The notes under the pieces are model-generated. The model saw only the letters and a list, made by a program, of their open reading frames with translations. It did no database searches and had not been told where the DNA came from. From assembly GCA_946623485.1 (NCBI GenBank), contig CAMORF010000083.1, positions 1 through 8,610 on the forward strand: a stretch of DNA of 8,610 nucleotides, written 5' to 3'. This DNA is from an uncultured Clostridia bacterium (GTDB taxonomy: Bacteria > Bacillota > Clostridia > Lachnospirales > Lachnospiraceae). This document shows, piece by piece, positions 1-6,406 of this stretch. How positions within the stretch are numbered: position 1 is the stretch's first letter; the number at the start of each line of letters is the position of its first letter. The translations under genes were made by a program, and so were the position numbers.

Positions 1-100
1 GGTGCAAAATCAATCGTGAGCATGCGGTACAAAATCAATCGTGAGCATGCGGTACCAAAGCAATCGTGAGCATGCAGCATAAGATCAATCATACAGCAAA
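1..100. repeat. 25-bp tandem repeat, 3 good copies plus 1 decayed
   Basis: Copies lie at 1-25, 26-50 and 51-75. Copy 2 differs from copy 1 at one base and copy 3 from copy 2 at two bases. A fourth, degenerate copy at 76-100 keeps the ATCAATC core and about half of the other positions. Each good copy ends in the palindrome GCATGC. The copies are directly adjacent with no spacers, so this is not a CRISPR array. The period is not a multiple of three and the rightward frame that is open at base 1 meets TGA at 67-69, so the array is probably non-coding. It may continue to the left of the window. Function unknown. Confidence 0.85.
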
Positions 101-141
101 GCGAGGGTGCCGGGCAGATGCCCGGCACCCTCGCTTTTTTT
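101..141 (+). terminator. Strong rho-independent terminator
   Basis: A perfect 15-bp GC-rich stem (101-115 with 120-134) closes a 4-base loop (AGAT, 116-119) and is followed by seven T at 135-141. The T-tract lies on the right, so the hairpin best terminates rightward transcription, presumably of a gene beyond the left edge. Read leftward it is followed by only three T, so it could also help stop the adhE/kinase transcript, which ends at 153, but less efficiently. Confidence 0.93.
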
Positions 142-152
142 GAGAAACATGA

Positions 153-902
153 TTATTGATATTCCGCTACGCTGATCCACTGCATGAGCAGGTCTTTCTC
201 GGATGCGTTGTGCTTCGCCAGCCGCGCCGCCGCGACAATCGGCATCCATTTCTGGACATACTGGATCGCCATGTCGGCTTTCTCGCAGAAGATGTGGAGA
301 TAGTCGTCAGCGTATTCCGGATGCTCCAGCGAGAAAAGAAGGTAGGTGATGGCAGCCTCCGCGCCTGCGTTGCCTGAGGTGGCATGCGCCCAGTCAAGCA
401 CGCAGTAGCTTCCATCCTCGCGGATGATGACATTCGATGGCACGAAATCGCCGTGGCACAGCCTGGTGTGGCGCGCCATGCCGTGCAGACGCTGCAACAG
501 TTCGTAACGTGTCGATGCGTCGATATCCTTCAGAGATTTGATGACCTCTTCCATCTTATAGCGTGTATTGCGCAGCTGCGGCACCTTGTGGCTGCCGACC
601 TCCAGCTGGATATCCACCAGCTTTTCCAGATACTCCTGCGCCCGGAAGGGATCCTCCTGCAGCATCTGCTCCATCGTCCTGCCTTCCACATATTCCATGA
701 TGAGCGCCCATCCGCCGTTCGAGGGAACCACGGACAGGATCTTCGGGATCGACAGCCCGCAGGCCTCGACGCAGGAATGGATATACGCCTCGTTGAATAC
801 ATTTGCCTTCGGATGCGAGGGGACATGCTCCTTGATGATCAGGTTGCCCTCGCGGTAGACGGTTTTATTAGCCTTCTCTTCCAGAATGATTCTTTCAGCC
901 AT
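153..902 (-). CDS. APH/choline-kinase family phosphotransferase
   Basis: The 249-residue protein has the aminoglycoside phosphotransferase/choline kinase fold. Visible landmarks are the probable ATP-binding lysine (K24 in LIIKEH), a following glutamate (E38), a hinge-like LIMEYVEG (67-74), the catalytic loop HGDFVPSN (H150, D152, N157) and the metal-binding aspartate D170 in VLDWAHA. All kinase-critical residues are therefore present and the enzyme should be active, but the substrate cannot be told; sugars, choline, aminoglycosides, homoserine and protein side chains are all used in this superfamily. I chose the ATG at 902 because AGGGAGGAGG sits 8 bases upstream; a longer frame reaching 1022 would run back into adhE. 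It follows adhE by 17 bp and is very likely co-transcribed and perhaps translationally coupled. Nothing supports calling it a resistance gene. Confidence 0.85.
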   Translation of the reverse strand: MAERIILEEKANKTVYREGNLIIKEHVPSHPKANVFNEAYIHSCVEACGLSIPKILSVVPSNGGWALIMEYVEGRTMEQMLQEDPFRAQEYLEKLVDIQLEVGSHKVPQLRNTRYKMEEVIKSLKDIDASTRYELLQRLHGMARHTRLCHGDFVPSNVIIREDGSYCVLDWAHATSGNAGAEAAITYLLFSLEHPEYADDYLHIFCEKADMAIQYVQKWMPIVAAARLAKHNASEKDLLMQWISVAEYQ

Positions 903-910
903 GATGCTTT

Positions 911-922
911 CCTCCTCCCTCA
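911..922 (-). promoter_or_regulatory. Ribosome binding site overlapping adhE stop
   Basis: Read leftward, the adhE stop TGA (922-920) runs straight into AGGGAGGAGG (920-911), which sets the kinase start at 902. A ribosome ending adhE therefore sits on the next gene's ribosome binding site, the usual arrangement for translational coupling. The coupling itself is inferred. Confidence 0.7.
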
Positions 923-3547
923 GATATCCGCCGCTTCCTTTGTATCTTTTCCGTAGAACGCGAGCAGGTACAGCTTTTTGATCTCGCTCATCAGCGGATA
1001 CCGCGGATTCGCGCCGGTACACTGGTCGTTAAATGCATTTTCCACCATCTCGTCGAGCGTCGCGAGGAAGTCTTCTTCCTTGACTCCGAATTCCTGGATT
1101 GAAGCCGGAATTCCGATCGTCTTCTTCAACTGTTCGATCTTCTCGATCAGAAGGTCAAAGGTTTGAGCGTCATCCTCCCCTGTGATGCCGTTGTAGCGCG
1201 CAATCTCACAGTAACGCTCCAGCGCGTGCGGGTACTGGTACTGGGGGAAGGTCCCCATCCTGGTCGGAACCGGGTTTGCGTTATAACGCATAACATAGGT
1301 CAGGATCAGCGCATTGGCCACGCCATGGGGAATGTGATGGTATGCCCCGAGCTTGTGAGCCATGCTGTGGTTCAGCCCCAGGAAGGCATTGGCAAATGCT
1401 TCCCCGGCGAGGGTTGCCGCCAGTGCCATGTGGTCTCTTGCCGCAGGATCCTTTGCCCCCTTCTCATAGGCGGAAGGCAGGTAATCGAACACCAGCTTGG
1501 TTGCCTTCAGCGCAAGCCCGTCCGTCATGTCCGAGGCCATGACAGAGACATAAGCCTCCAGCGCGTGGGTCAGGACATCGATGCCGGACGCGGAGGTCAG
1601 CCCCTTCGGCTGGTGCATCATGTTATTGGAATCGACGATTGCCATGTTGGGCATCAGCGCATAGTCCGCCAGCGGCCATTTTGTGCCGGTCGTGGCATCT
1701 GTGATGATGGCGAAGGGCGTGACTTCGGAGCCGGTGCCGGCAGAGGTCGGGATCGCGACGAAATAAGCCTTGGTTCCCATCTCCGGATAGACATAGATCC
1801 GCTTGCGGATGTCCATGAAGTCCATGGCCATGTCTTCAAAATTCACGTCCGGATGCTCATACATCACCCACATGATCTTCGCGGCATCCATGGCGGAACC
1901 GCCGCCGAGGGCGATGATGACATCAGGCCCGAAGAGCTCCATCTGTTTGACCCCTTCCTGGGCACACTGCAGCGTCGGATCCGGCGCGACATCATAGAAG
2001 CAGGCATGCCGGATGCCCAGCTTGTCGAGCTTGTCTTCGATTGGCTTCACGTAACCGTTCTGATACAGGAAGGTGTCGGTTACGATGAAACACTTTTTCT
2101 TATGCATGATGGTGCCGAGCTCGTCCAGCGCGGTGCTCATGCAGCCTCTCTTGAAATACACCTTTTCCGGGACTCTCAGCCACAGCATATTCTCTCTCCT
2201 CTCAGCAACCGTCTTGATATTCAGAAGATCCATCGCACCGACATTGTGGGAAATGGAATTGCCGCCCCAGGAGCCGCAGCCGAGGGTCAGGGAAGGCGTC
2301 AGGCTGAAGTTGTAGATGTCACCGATGCCGCCCTGGGAGGAAGGCATGTTGATGACGATACGGCAGGTTTGCATGCGCTCTGCATGCGCGGCGATCTTTT
2401 CCGTCTCATCGGGGTTGATGAACAGGGAAGAGGTATGGCCCGGGCCGCCCTCCATCACCAGCTCCTCGGCGATGTCAAGCGCCTGCTCGAACGTAGCGGC
2501 TTTATACATGGCAAGGACGGGGGAAAGCTTTTCGTGGGCAAAGGGCTCTGAGACTTTTGTGCTTGTAACCTCGCCGATCAGAACCTTCGTGTGTTCGGGA
2601 ACGGTTATCCCGGCCATCTGGGCGATGGTGAAAGCTGTCTGGCCGACAATCTTTGCGTTGACCGCGCCGTTGATGATCACGGTCTTTCCAACCTTTTTGG
2701 TTTCCTTTTCATCCAGGAAATAGCAGCCGCGCGCCTGGAATTCTTTCTTCGCCTCCTCATACACATCCTCCAGTACGGTAACGGACTGTTCGGATGCGCA
2801 GATCATGCCGTTGTCAAATGTCTTTGAGTGGATGATGGAGTTGACTGCCATACGTACATCCGCGGAGCTGTCGATGATCGCAGGCGTATTGCCGGCTCCG
2901 ACGCCAAGGGCGGGCTTGCCGGAGGAGTAAGCTGCGTGAACCATCCCGGGACCGCCGGTCGCCAGGATGCAGTCGCAGTCGCGCATGACCAGGTTCGTCA
3001 TGTCCAGGGAAGGCTCATCGATCCAGCCGATGATGTCTTCCGGCGCTCCGGCCTTAACCGCTGCCTCGTAGACAATCCGCGCGGCCTCAATGGTGCAGCC
3101 CTTGGCCCTCGGGTGCGGGCTGATGATAATTGCGTTCCTGGTCTTCAGGCAAAGAAGGGTTTTGAAGATTGCCGTTGAGGTCGGGTTGGTCGTCGGGATG
3201 ACCGCCGCGATCAGGCCGATCGGCTCTGCGATCTTTTTGATCCCAGCAGCAGCATCTTCCTCGATGACGCCGCAGGTTTTGGTATTGCGGTAGGCATTGT
3301 AGATGTACTCAGCCGCGAAATGGTTTTTGATCACCTTATCCTCCGCGACGCCCATGCCGGTTTCTTCCACAGCCATCTTTGCGAGAGGAATCCTGGCCTT
3401 GTTCGCAGCCAGCGCAGCCTCGTAGAAGATCTTGTCCACCTGCTCCTGCGAAAAGCCGGCAAACTCTGCCTGGGCCTTGCGCATCACGGCAAGCTTCTTC
3501 TCAAGCTCCTTCACTGTCGTAATCTTTTTCACGGATTCATTTTTCAT
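920..3547 (-). CDS. adhE: Bifunctional acetaldehyde-CoA/alcohol dehydrogenase AdhE
   Basis: This enzyme reduces acetyl-CoA to acetaldehyde and then to ethanol, oxidising two NADH; it is cytoplasmic and known in the family to form long filaments (spirosomes). The 875-residue length is normal for AdhE. The N-terminal half is a CoA-acylating aldehyde dehydrogenase with the catalytic cysteine C250 in FDNGMICASEQS and a glycine-rich stretch GVGAGNTP near residue 219. The C-terminal half is an iron-dependent alcohol dehydrogenase with the dinucleotide motif GGGSAMDAAK (548-557) and metal ligands D657, H661 (GIDVLTHALEAY), H727 (GLNHSMAHK) and H741 (HIPHG). No key residue is missing. A GTG at 3559 in the same frame is possible, but the ATG at 3547 is preferred because AAGGTGAG (3562-3555) is spaced 7 bases before it and would be overlapped by a GTG start. 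It is first in a two-gene leftward unit with the kinase. Confidence 0.97.
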   Translation of the reverse strand: MKNESVKKITTVKELEKKLAVMRKAQAEFAGFSQEQVDKIFYEAALAANKARIPLAKMAVEETGMGVAEDKVIKNHFAAEYIYNAYRNTKTCGVIEEDAAAGIKKIAEPIGLIAAVIPTTNPTSTAIFKTLLCLKTRNAIIISPHPRAKGCTIEAARIVYEAAVKAGAPEDIIGWIDEPSLDMTNLVMRDCDCILATGGPGMVHAAYSSGKPALGVGAGNTPAIIDSSADVRMAVNSIIHSKTFDNGMICASEQSVTVLEDVYEEAKKEFQARGCYFLDEKETKKVGKTVIINGAVNAKIVGQTAFTIAQMAGITVPEHTKVLIGEVTSTKVSEPFAHEKLSPVLAMYKAATFEQALDIAEELVMEGGPGHTSSLFINPDETEKIAAHAERMQTCRIVINMPSSQGGIGDIYNFSLTPSLTLGCGSWGGNSISHNVGAMDLLNIKTVAERRENMLWLRVPEKVYFKRGCMSTALDELGTIMHKKKCFIVTDTFLYQNGYVKPIEDKLDKLGIRHACFYDVAPDPTLQCAQEGVKQMELFGPDVIIALGGGSAMDAAKIMWVMYEHPDVNFEDMAMDFMDIRKRIYVYPEMGTKAYFVAIPTSAGTGSEVTPFAIITDATTGTKWPLADYALMPNMAIVDSNNMMHQPKGLTSASGIDVLTHALEAYVSVMASDMTDGLALKATKLVFDYLPSAYEKGAKDPAARDHMALAATLAGEAFANAFLGLNHSMAHKLGAYHHIPHGVANALILTYVMRYNANPVPTRMGTFPQYQYPHALERYCEIARYNGITGEDDAQTFDLLIEKIEQLKKTIGIPASIQEFGVKEEDFLATLDEMVENAFNDQCTGANPRYPLMSEIKKLYLLAFYGKDTKEAADI

Positions 3548-3600
3548 GTTTGAACTCACCTTTTTTGTGAATGGTTGATGGAGTTTCCTTTTCCATTACT

Positions 3601-3607
3601 TTGTTAA
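3601..3607. promoter_or_regulatory. Rex-like operator half-site (tentative)
   Basis: TTGTTAA matches one arm of the Rex operator consensus TTGTTAA-N4-TTAACAA. The second arm is absent: the matching positions read GTTTCCT. It lies 53 bases upstream of the adhE start, just downstream of the proposed adhE promoter, where a repressor would act. Rex control of adhE by the NADH/NAD ratio is well established in Clostridia, which is why this half-site is listed at all. Confidence 0.2.
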
Positions 3608-3620
3608 TATGGTTTCCTTT

Positions 3621-3650
3621 ATCTTATCATATCTGAGGAACTGTAGACAA
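3621..3650 (-). promoter_or_regulatory. Possible adhE promoter
   Basis: Read leftward, TTGTCT (3650-3645) and TAAGAT (3626-3621) are separated by 18 bases and resemble the sigma-A -35 and -10 boxes, each with 4 of 6 consensus matches. An overlapping TATGAT (3631-3626) is a better -10 match but is spaced too close to that -35. The predicted transcript would have a leader of roughly 65-70 bases before the adhE ATG. Confidence 0.3.
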
Positions 3651-3721
3651 TGACCGGAAAGTTTATTTGGGAGGGCGGAATGTACAAAGTGACAGAATAT
3701 CTCCGTATTCCGTCTTAAAGT

Positions 3722-3736
3722 ATGGTAAACTATAGT
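3722..3736 (+). promoter_or_regulatory. Possible promoter of exported-protein gene
   Basis: The stretch contains TAAACT (3726-3731) preceded by TG one base away, an extended -10 arrangement, overlapping TATAGT (3731-3736). No convincing -35 box is visible at the right distance. Either -10 would place the transcript start next to the 10-bp stem that begins at 3740, giving a leader of about 160 bases. Confidence 0.25.
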
Positions 3737-3739
3737 TGC

Positions 3740-3837
3740 GATTCACAGCATCAGGAATGCAATGCGGGCACGAAGTGCGGAACAATCGATAAGCGGCTTT
3801 TGGTGACCGGATCATGCGCCGGGGCGGGCTGTGAATC
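3740..3837 (+). promoter_or_regulatory. Possible structured leader RNA
   Basis: GATTCACAGC (3740-3749) is the exact reverse complement of GCTGTGAATC (3828-3837), so a transcript of this 98-base element can close into a perfect 10-bp stem. Inside are a hairpin GCAC-GAA-GTGC (3768-3778) and a second possible stem CGGC (3794-3797) with GCCG (3818-3821). The layout, a closing stem around short hairpins in a long 5' leader, resembles a cis-regulatory RNA. I compared it from memory with common riboswitches (TPP, FMN, SAM, cobalamin, glycine, lysine, purine, c-di-GMP, c-di-AMP, THF, ZTP, fluoride) and saw none of their cores. No terminator follows, so any control would act at translation. A protein operator or chance pairing are alternatives. 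Confidence 0.3.
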
Positions 3838-3899
3838 TCAGACATTTACGGCTATTGGAAGAATGAAGGATCTGCTATCGTATGGAAAAGGAGGATGCT

Positions 3900-5516
3900 A
3901 TGAGGAAAAGAATCGTTGCGACAATCGCGGCCGGCACGGCTGCAGTGCTGATGCTTTCGGGCTTTGATTCGGCCATGACCGTCCAGAAGCTAAGCGAGAA
4001 CGCACAAAGCGCGCTTTCGCAGGTGAATTCCCTGTCGATGGATCTGGAGGGTGATGCATCTGCCAGCCTGCGCATTTCCCAGGGGGGAGAGAGCGGAGCT
4101 ACAATGGATGTCCCGGTCAACGGTACGCTGTCCATCGCGGCAGCTTTGATGATGGATCCCTTCGAGATGCAGGTTGAGATGGACTACAATGCTGAGGCGA
4201 TGGGACAGGGAATGGGCTCAAGCATGAGCATGTACATCGTGGAAACGGAGGATGGTTCGGCGGAAGCTTACCTTGGCACATATTCCGACGAGGAAGGGAT
4301 GCTCTGGCAGGCGGAGACTGTGGATGCGCAGAATCTTTCTCAGGTAAAGAGCGTGGTGCGCTCCCTGCTGGCGGGTGACACATCAGCGCTTAACAGCCTG
4401 GGCATGAACAGTACCTCTGCAGATCCGGCAGCGGCGCTGGATGTCGCCAAGAAGTATCAGGAGCAGATGCTTGGGATGGCAGCCCTTTCCCCGCAAAGTG
4501 TTACGATAAACGGGAAGGAATGCTATCAGGTCGTCGCGGATCTGTCGGGAAATGACCTGATGCCGGTCTTTACGGATGCGCTTGCTGCGTCCGGGCAGGC
4601 CATGGATGAGATGTCTCAGCAGGTGATTGCGGCGATTCTTGGCGGAATCAGACTGCATATGGAGTCTGAGCTTGACGTGCAGAACTTCCTGCCGGTGCAT
4701 GCCTTGATTGATCTTGGCGAGAGCGATTTCTCCGCCATCGGCAGCCTTCTTGTATCTTCCATGATGGGGGGCGGCGCAGGGGATGCAAGCGCCCAGATCG
4801 AGGTCAGCGCGCTGAAGCTGGAAGGAAACTTTGACTGCAATAACCAGGTCAGCGTGACCGTGCCGGAAGAAGCCAGGGCAGCGGCAGACGGGTCCGGATC
4901 CCCGGTGAATCCGGAGGAGCTGATCGGTTCTTTCCTGGGCTCCGGCAGCACGGGCAGCACCGGCGGCGCTGACAGTACCGGCAGCACCGGCGATCTGAGC
5001 GGGACGGACAGCTTTGACGGCGCCGATGAGGGACCGGTCCAGAATGCGGACGGAAGCTACCGGATCCGTTATGAGGATTACCTCGGCAATACGAAGGAAG
5101 CGGACATCGTACCGCCTGCGGGGCTGAAGCTTTCCTATGGCTCTGAAAATTATCTTTCCTTCAGCAGCGAGGACCACAAGCTTTCTGTCAGCTACTCCAT
5201 GTATTCCCAGGGAACCCCGCAGGAGACGGTGGAGGATGACCTTGATGTTTCTTATATGGAAGGCAACGCGGATTATTCTGACGTGACACGTACAGAGGTC
5301 ATGCAGACCGCGCTTCCGGACGGAACAGCGGTGTATTATGGCCACAAGGGATATCAGTACGGGGATTACCGCCTTGGCGCGACCTGCTGTGCCGTCCAGG
5401 CCGGAAACTGGGTGGTAGACATCGAGATTCAGCCGCAGGATGAGCGATACAATTATGTGGAAGCGAGTGAACAGGATGTGATTACGTACGCGGGCTGCGT
5501 GCGGCCGGCGGCCTAA
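3900..5516 (+). CDS. Exported DUF6612-like protein with C-terminal domain
   Basis: The 538-residue protein starts with a signal-like segment: RKR then a hydrophobic stretch to about residue 22, with a possible signal peptidase I site after DSA (A25). The lipoprotein cysteine usual in such proteins is absent; the position after LSG is F22. Residues about 27-325 resemble the DUF6612 / LppX-LprAFG-like beta-sheet proteins common in Clostridia: a helix (KLSENAQSALSQVNS), alternating strands rich in Met, and a VTINGKECYQVVADLSG strand pair. Residues about 340-380 form a Gly/Ser/Thr/Asp linker with GSTGSTG repeats. Residues about 385-538 are a second, unrecognised domain rich in Tyr and acidic residues. 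It probably works at the outer membrane face or in the wall; no ligand is known. ATG 3900 is chosen over ATG 3882 because AAAGGAGG (3887-3894) precedes it at 5 bases and lies inside the longer frame. Confidence 0.75.
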   Translation: MRKRIVATIAAGTAAVLMLSGFDSAMTVQKLSENAQSALSQVNSLSMDLEGDASASLRISQGGESGATMDVPVNGTLSIAAALMMDPFEMQVEMDYNAEAMGQGMGSSMSMYIVETEDGSAEAYLGTYSDEEGMLWQAETVDAQNLSQVKSVVRSLLAGDTSALNSLGMNSTSADPAAALDVAKKYQEQMLGMAALSPQSVTINGKECYQVVADLSGNDLMPVFTDALAASGQAMDEMSQQVIAAILGGIRLHMESELDVQNFLPVHALIDLGESDFSAIGSLLVSSMMGGGAGDASAQIEVSALKLEGNFDCNNQVSVTVPEEARAAADGSGSPVNPEELIGSFLGSGSTGSTGGADSTGSTGDLSGTDSFDGADEGPVQNADGSYRIRYEDYLGNTKEADIVPPAGLKLSYGSENYLSFSSEDHKLSVSYSMYSQGTPQETVEDDLDVSYMEGNADYSDVTRTEVMQTALPDGTAVYYGHKGYQYGDYRLGATCCAVQAGNWVVDIEIQPQDERYNYVEASEQDVITYAGCVRPAA

Positions 5517-5741
5517 CCGCGGAACCGGGCACGCAGAACCGGAAATCCAGTACTGAAACCGTGGAACCGGACATGCAGAACCGGAAATCCAGTACTGAAA
5601 CCGCGGAACCGGGCATGTAGAACCGGACACGCAGAACCGGAAACACTGAATCGGAAACATGGAATTGTAGACACGCATCATCGGATACATCATAACTGCG
5701 GGAGTGAAGGGTGGATTTTGCTCCCGCATCATAGAATCAAT
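5517..5741. other. Intergenic spacer, open in the flanking genes' frame
   Basis: This 225-base gap between the exported protein and the rhomboid protease is mostly filled by the 14-bp satellite. It contains no stop codon in the frame shared by both flanking genes: after the TAA at 5514-5516 there are 75 consecutive sense codons up to ATG 5742. I see no hairpin-plus-T-tract terminator and no clear promoter, so the two genes may share a transcript. Confidence 0.7.
5521..5660. repeat. 14-bp minisatellite with 42-bp higher-order unit
   Basis: Ten successive 14-bp monomers can be laid out without gaps: GGAACCGGGCACGC, AGAACCGGAAATCC, AGTACTGAAACCGT, GGAACCGGACATGC, AGAACCGGAAATCC, AGTACTGAAACCGC, GGAACCGGGCATGT, AGAACCGGACACGC, AGAACCGGAAACAC and TGAATCGGAAACAT. 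The first three form a 42-bp unit (5521-5562) that is repeated at 5563-5604 with only three differences, so trimers were duplicated recently after older monomer expansion. Decayed monomers can be followed to about 5688. The motif AACCGG is itself palindromic in its CCGG core. It lies between the exported protein and rhomboid genes; function unknown. Confidence 0.88.
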
Positions 5742-6341
5742 ATGGATAACTTTATTGAATTTATCAAAAGCAGGCGCAAAGTCACTCTCATTCTGGTCTT
5801 GCTCAACATTGCCATATTCGCGGTGCTTGAGATTCTCGGGGACACGACCAGCGCGGACTTTATGGTCCGGCATGGCGCGATGTATACGCCGTACATCCAG
5901 GAGGGGCAGTACTGGCGCCTGTTCAGCGCGATGTTCCTGCATTTTGGTTTTGAACACCTGGCCTACAATATGTTCAGCCTCTTTTTCCTGGGGGATATCC
6001 TGGAGACGATTGTCGGGCCGGTACGCTATTTGGTGATCTACCTGGCCGGAGGGCTTGGGGGAAATGTGCTTTCGATGGCTATGAGTGTTGCGTCCGGGAG
6101 ATACAAGGTTGCGGCAGGCGCATCCGGCGCAATCTTTGCCGTGGCGGGCGCATTTTTCTACATCGTAATCCGGAACCGGAAGAATTTTGGAAGGGACGGC
6201 ATGCGCAGGCTCGGGATGATGGTCGTGCTGATGATTATGCAGGGCATCGTGGACCGGGGTGTGGATCAAAGCGCGCACATGGGCGGGATGGCGGCAGGCT
6301 TCGTGCTTAGCATCGCGCTGTACCGCCAGAGGGAAAGATAG
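5742..6341 (+). CDS. Rhomboid family intramembrane serine protease
   Basis: The 199-residue membrane protein has the layout of a six-helix bacterial rhomboid (GlpG-type core), which cleaves transmembrane segments within the bilayer. It shows RLFSAMFLHFGFEHLAYNMFSL with the oxyanion-type asparagine N76, a GxxGN turn (GGLGGN, 103-108), the catalytic serine S129 in AAGASGAIFA and the catalytic histidine H179 in QSAHMGGMAAGF. The catalytic dyad is intact and the length is normal for the short soluble-domain-free class. The cytoplasmic N-terminus is short and basic (KSRRK). ATG 5742 gives the usual N-terminus but has a poor ribosome binding site; an in-frame TTG at 5718 has AAGGGTGG (5707-5714) upstream and would add 8 residues. 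It follows the exported protein by 225 bp and precedes the HIT gene by 65 bp. Natural substrate unknown. Confidence 0.92.
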   Translation: MDNFIEFIKSRRKVTLILVLLNIAIFAVLEILGDTTSADFMVRHGAMYTPYIQEGQYWRLFSAMFLHFGFEHLAYNMFSLFFLGDILETIVGPVRYLVIYLAGGLGGNVLSMAMSVASGRYKVAAGASGAIFAVAGAFFYIVIRNRKNFGRDGMRRLGMMVVLMIMQGIVDRGVDQSAHMGGMAAGFVLSIALYRQRER

Positions 6342-6372
6342 TGCAGCTGCCATCTGTGCATAACGATGTAGT

Positions 6373-6378
6373 TACAAT
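6373..6378 (+). promoter_or_regulatory. Possible -10 box before the HIT gene
   Basis: TACAAT matches 5 of 6 positions of the sigma-A -10 consensus and lies 28 bases before the HIT start codon in the 65-base gap behind the rhomboid gene. No good -35 box is seen 16-18 bases upstream, so read-through from the rhomboid gene is equally likely. Confidence 0.25.
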
Positions 6379-6406
6379 GATTTTACATTTTGACAGGAGG
6401 AACGAT

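Larger units (their letters stand above)
3548..3899. other. Divergent intergenic region, adhE / exported protein
   Basis: This 352-base stretch separates two divergent genes. It is AT-rich near adhE and GC-rich towards 3760-3830. It holds the tentative adhE promoter, the Rex-like half-site, the tentative rightward promoter and the stem-closed element listed separately. A cysteine-containing frame from ATG 3722 crosses it but lacks a ribosome binding site and overlaps the next gene in another frame, so I do not call it a gene. Confidence 0.7.

Noticed and set aside
1..100. CRISPR array
   Set aside because: The 25-bp units are directly adjacent with no unique spacers.
153..902. Aminoglycoside resistance gene
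   Set aside because: The APH fold is shared by many metabolic kinases; nothing in the sequence or context points to antibiotic modification.
903..1022. Longer kinase start at 1022 giving 40 more residues
   Set aside because: It would overlap the 3' end of adhE by about 100 bases and lacks the strong ribosome binding site found before 902.
1163..2551. 462-codon open frame on the + strand opposite adhE
   Set aside because: It lies wholly antisense to a full-length, motif-complete AdhE, has no recognisable domain or ribosome binding site, and is His/Arg/Gly-rich as expected from a shadow frame in GC-rich codons.
3722..3967. 81-codon frame with six or more cysteines (ATG 3722) before the exported-protein gene
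   Set aside because: No ribosome binding site precedes it, it overlaps the start of the next gene in another frame, and the cysteine codons fall largely in the stem-forming element. A short secreted or redox peptide cannot be excluded but is not supported.
4383..6353. 656-codon open frame on the - strand spanning three regions
   Set aside because: It runs antisense through the exported-protein gene, the satellite and the rhomboid gene. Both sense genes have clear motifs and the antisense product is compositionally biased without recognisable domains, so its length reflects GC-rich codon bias.
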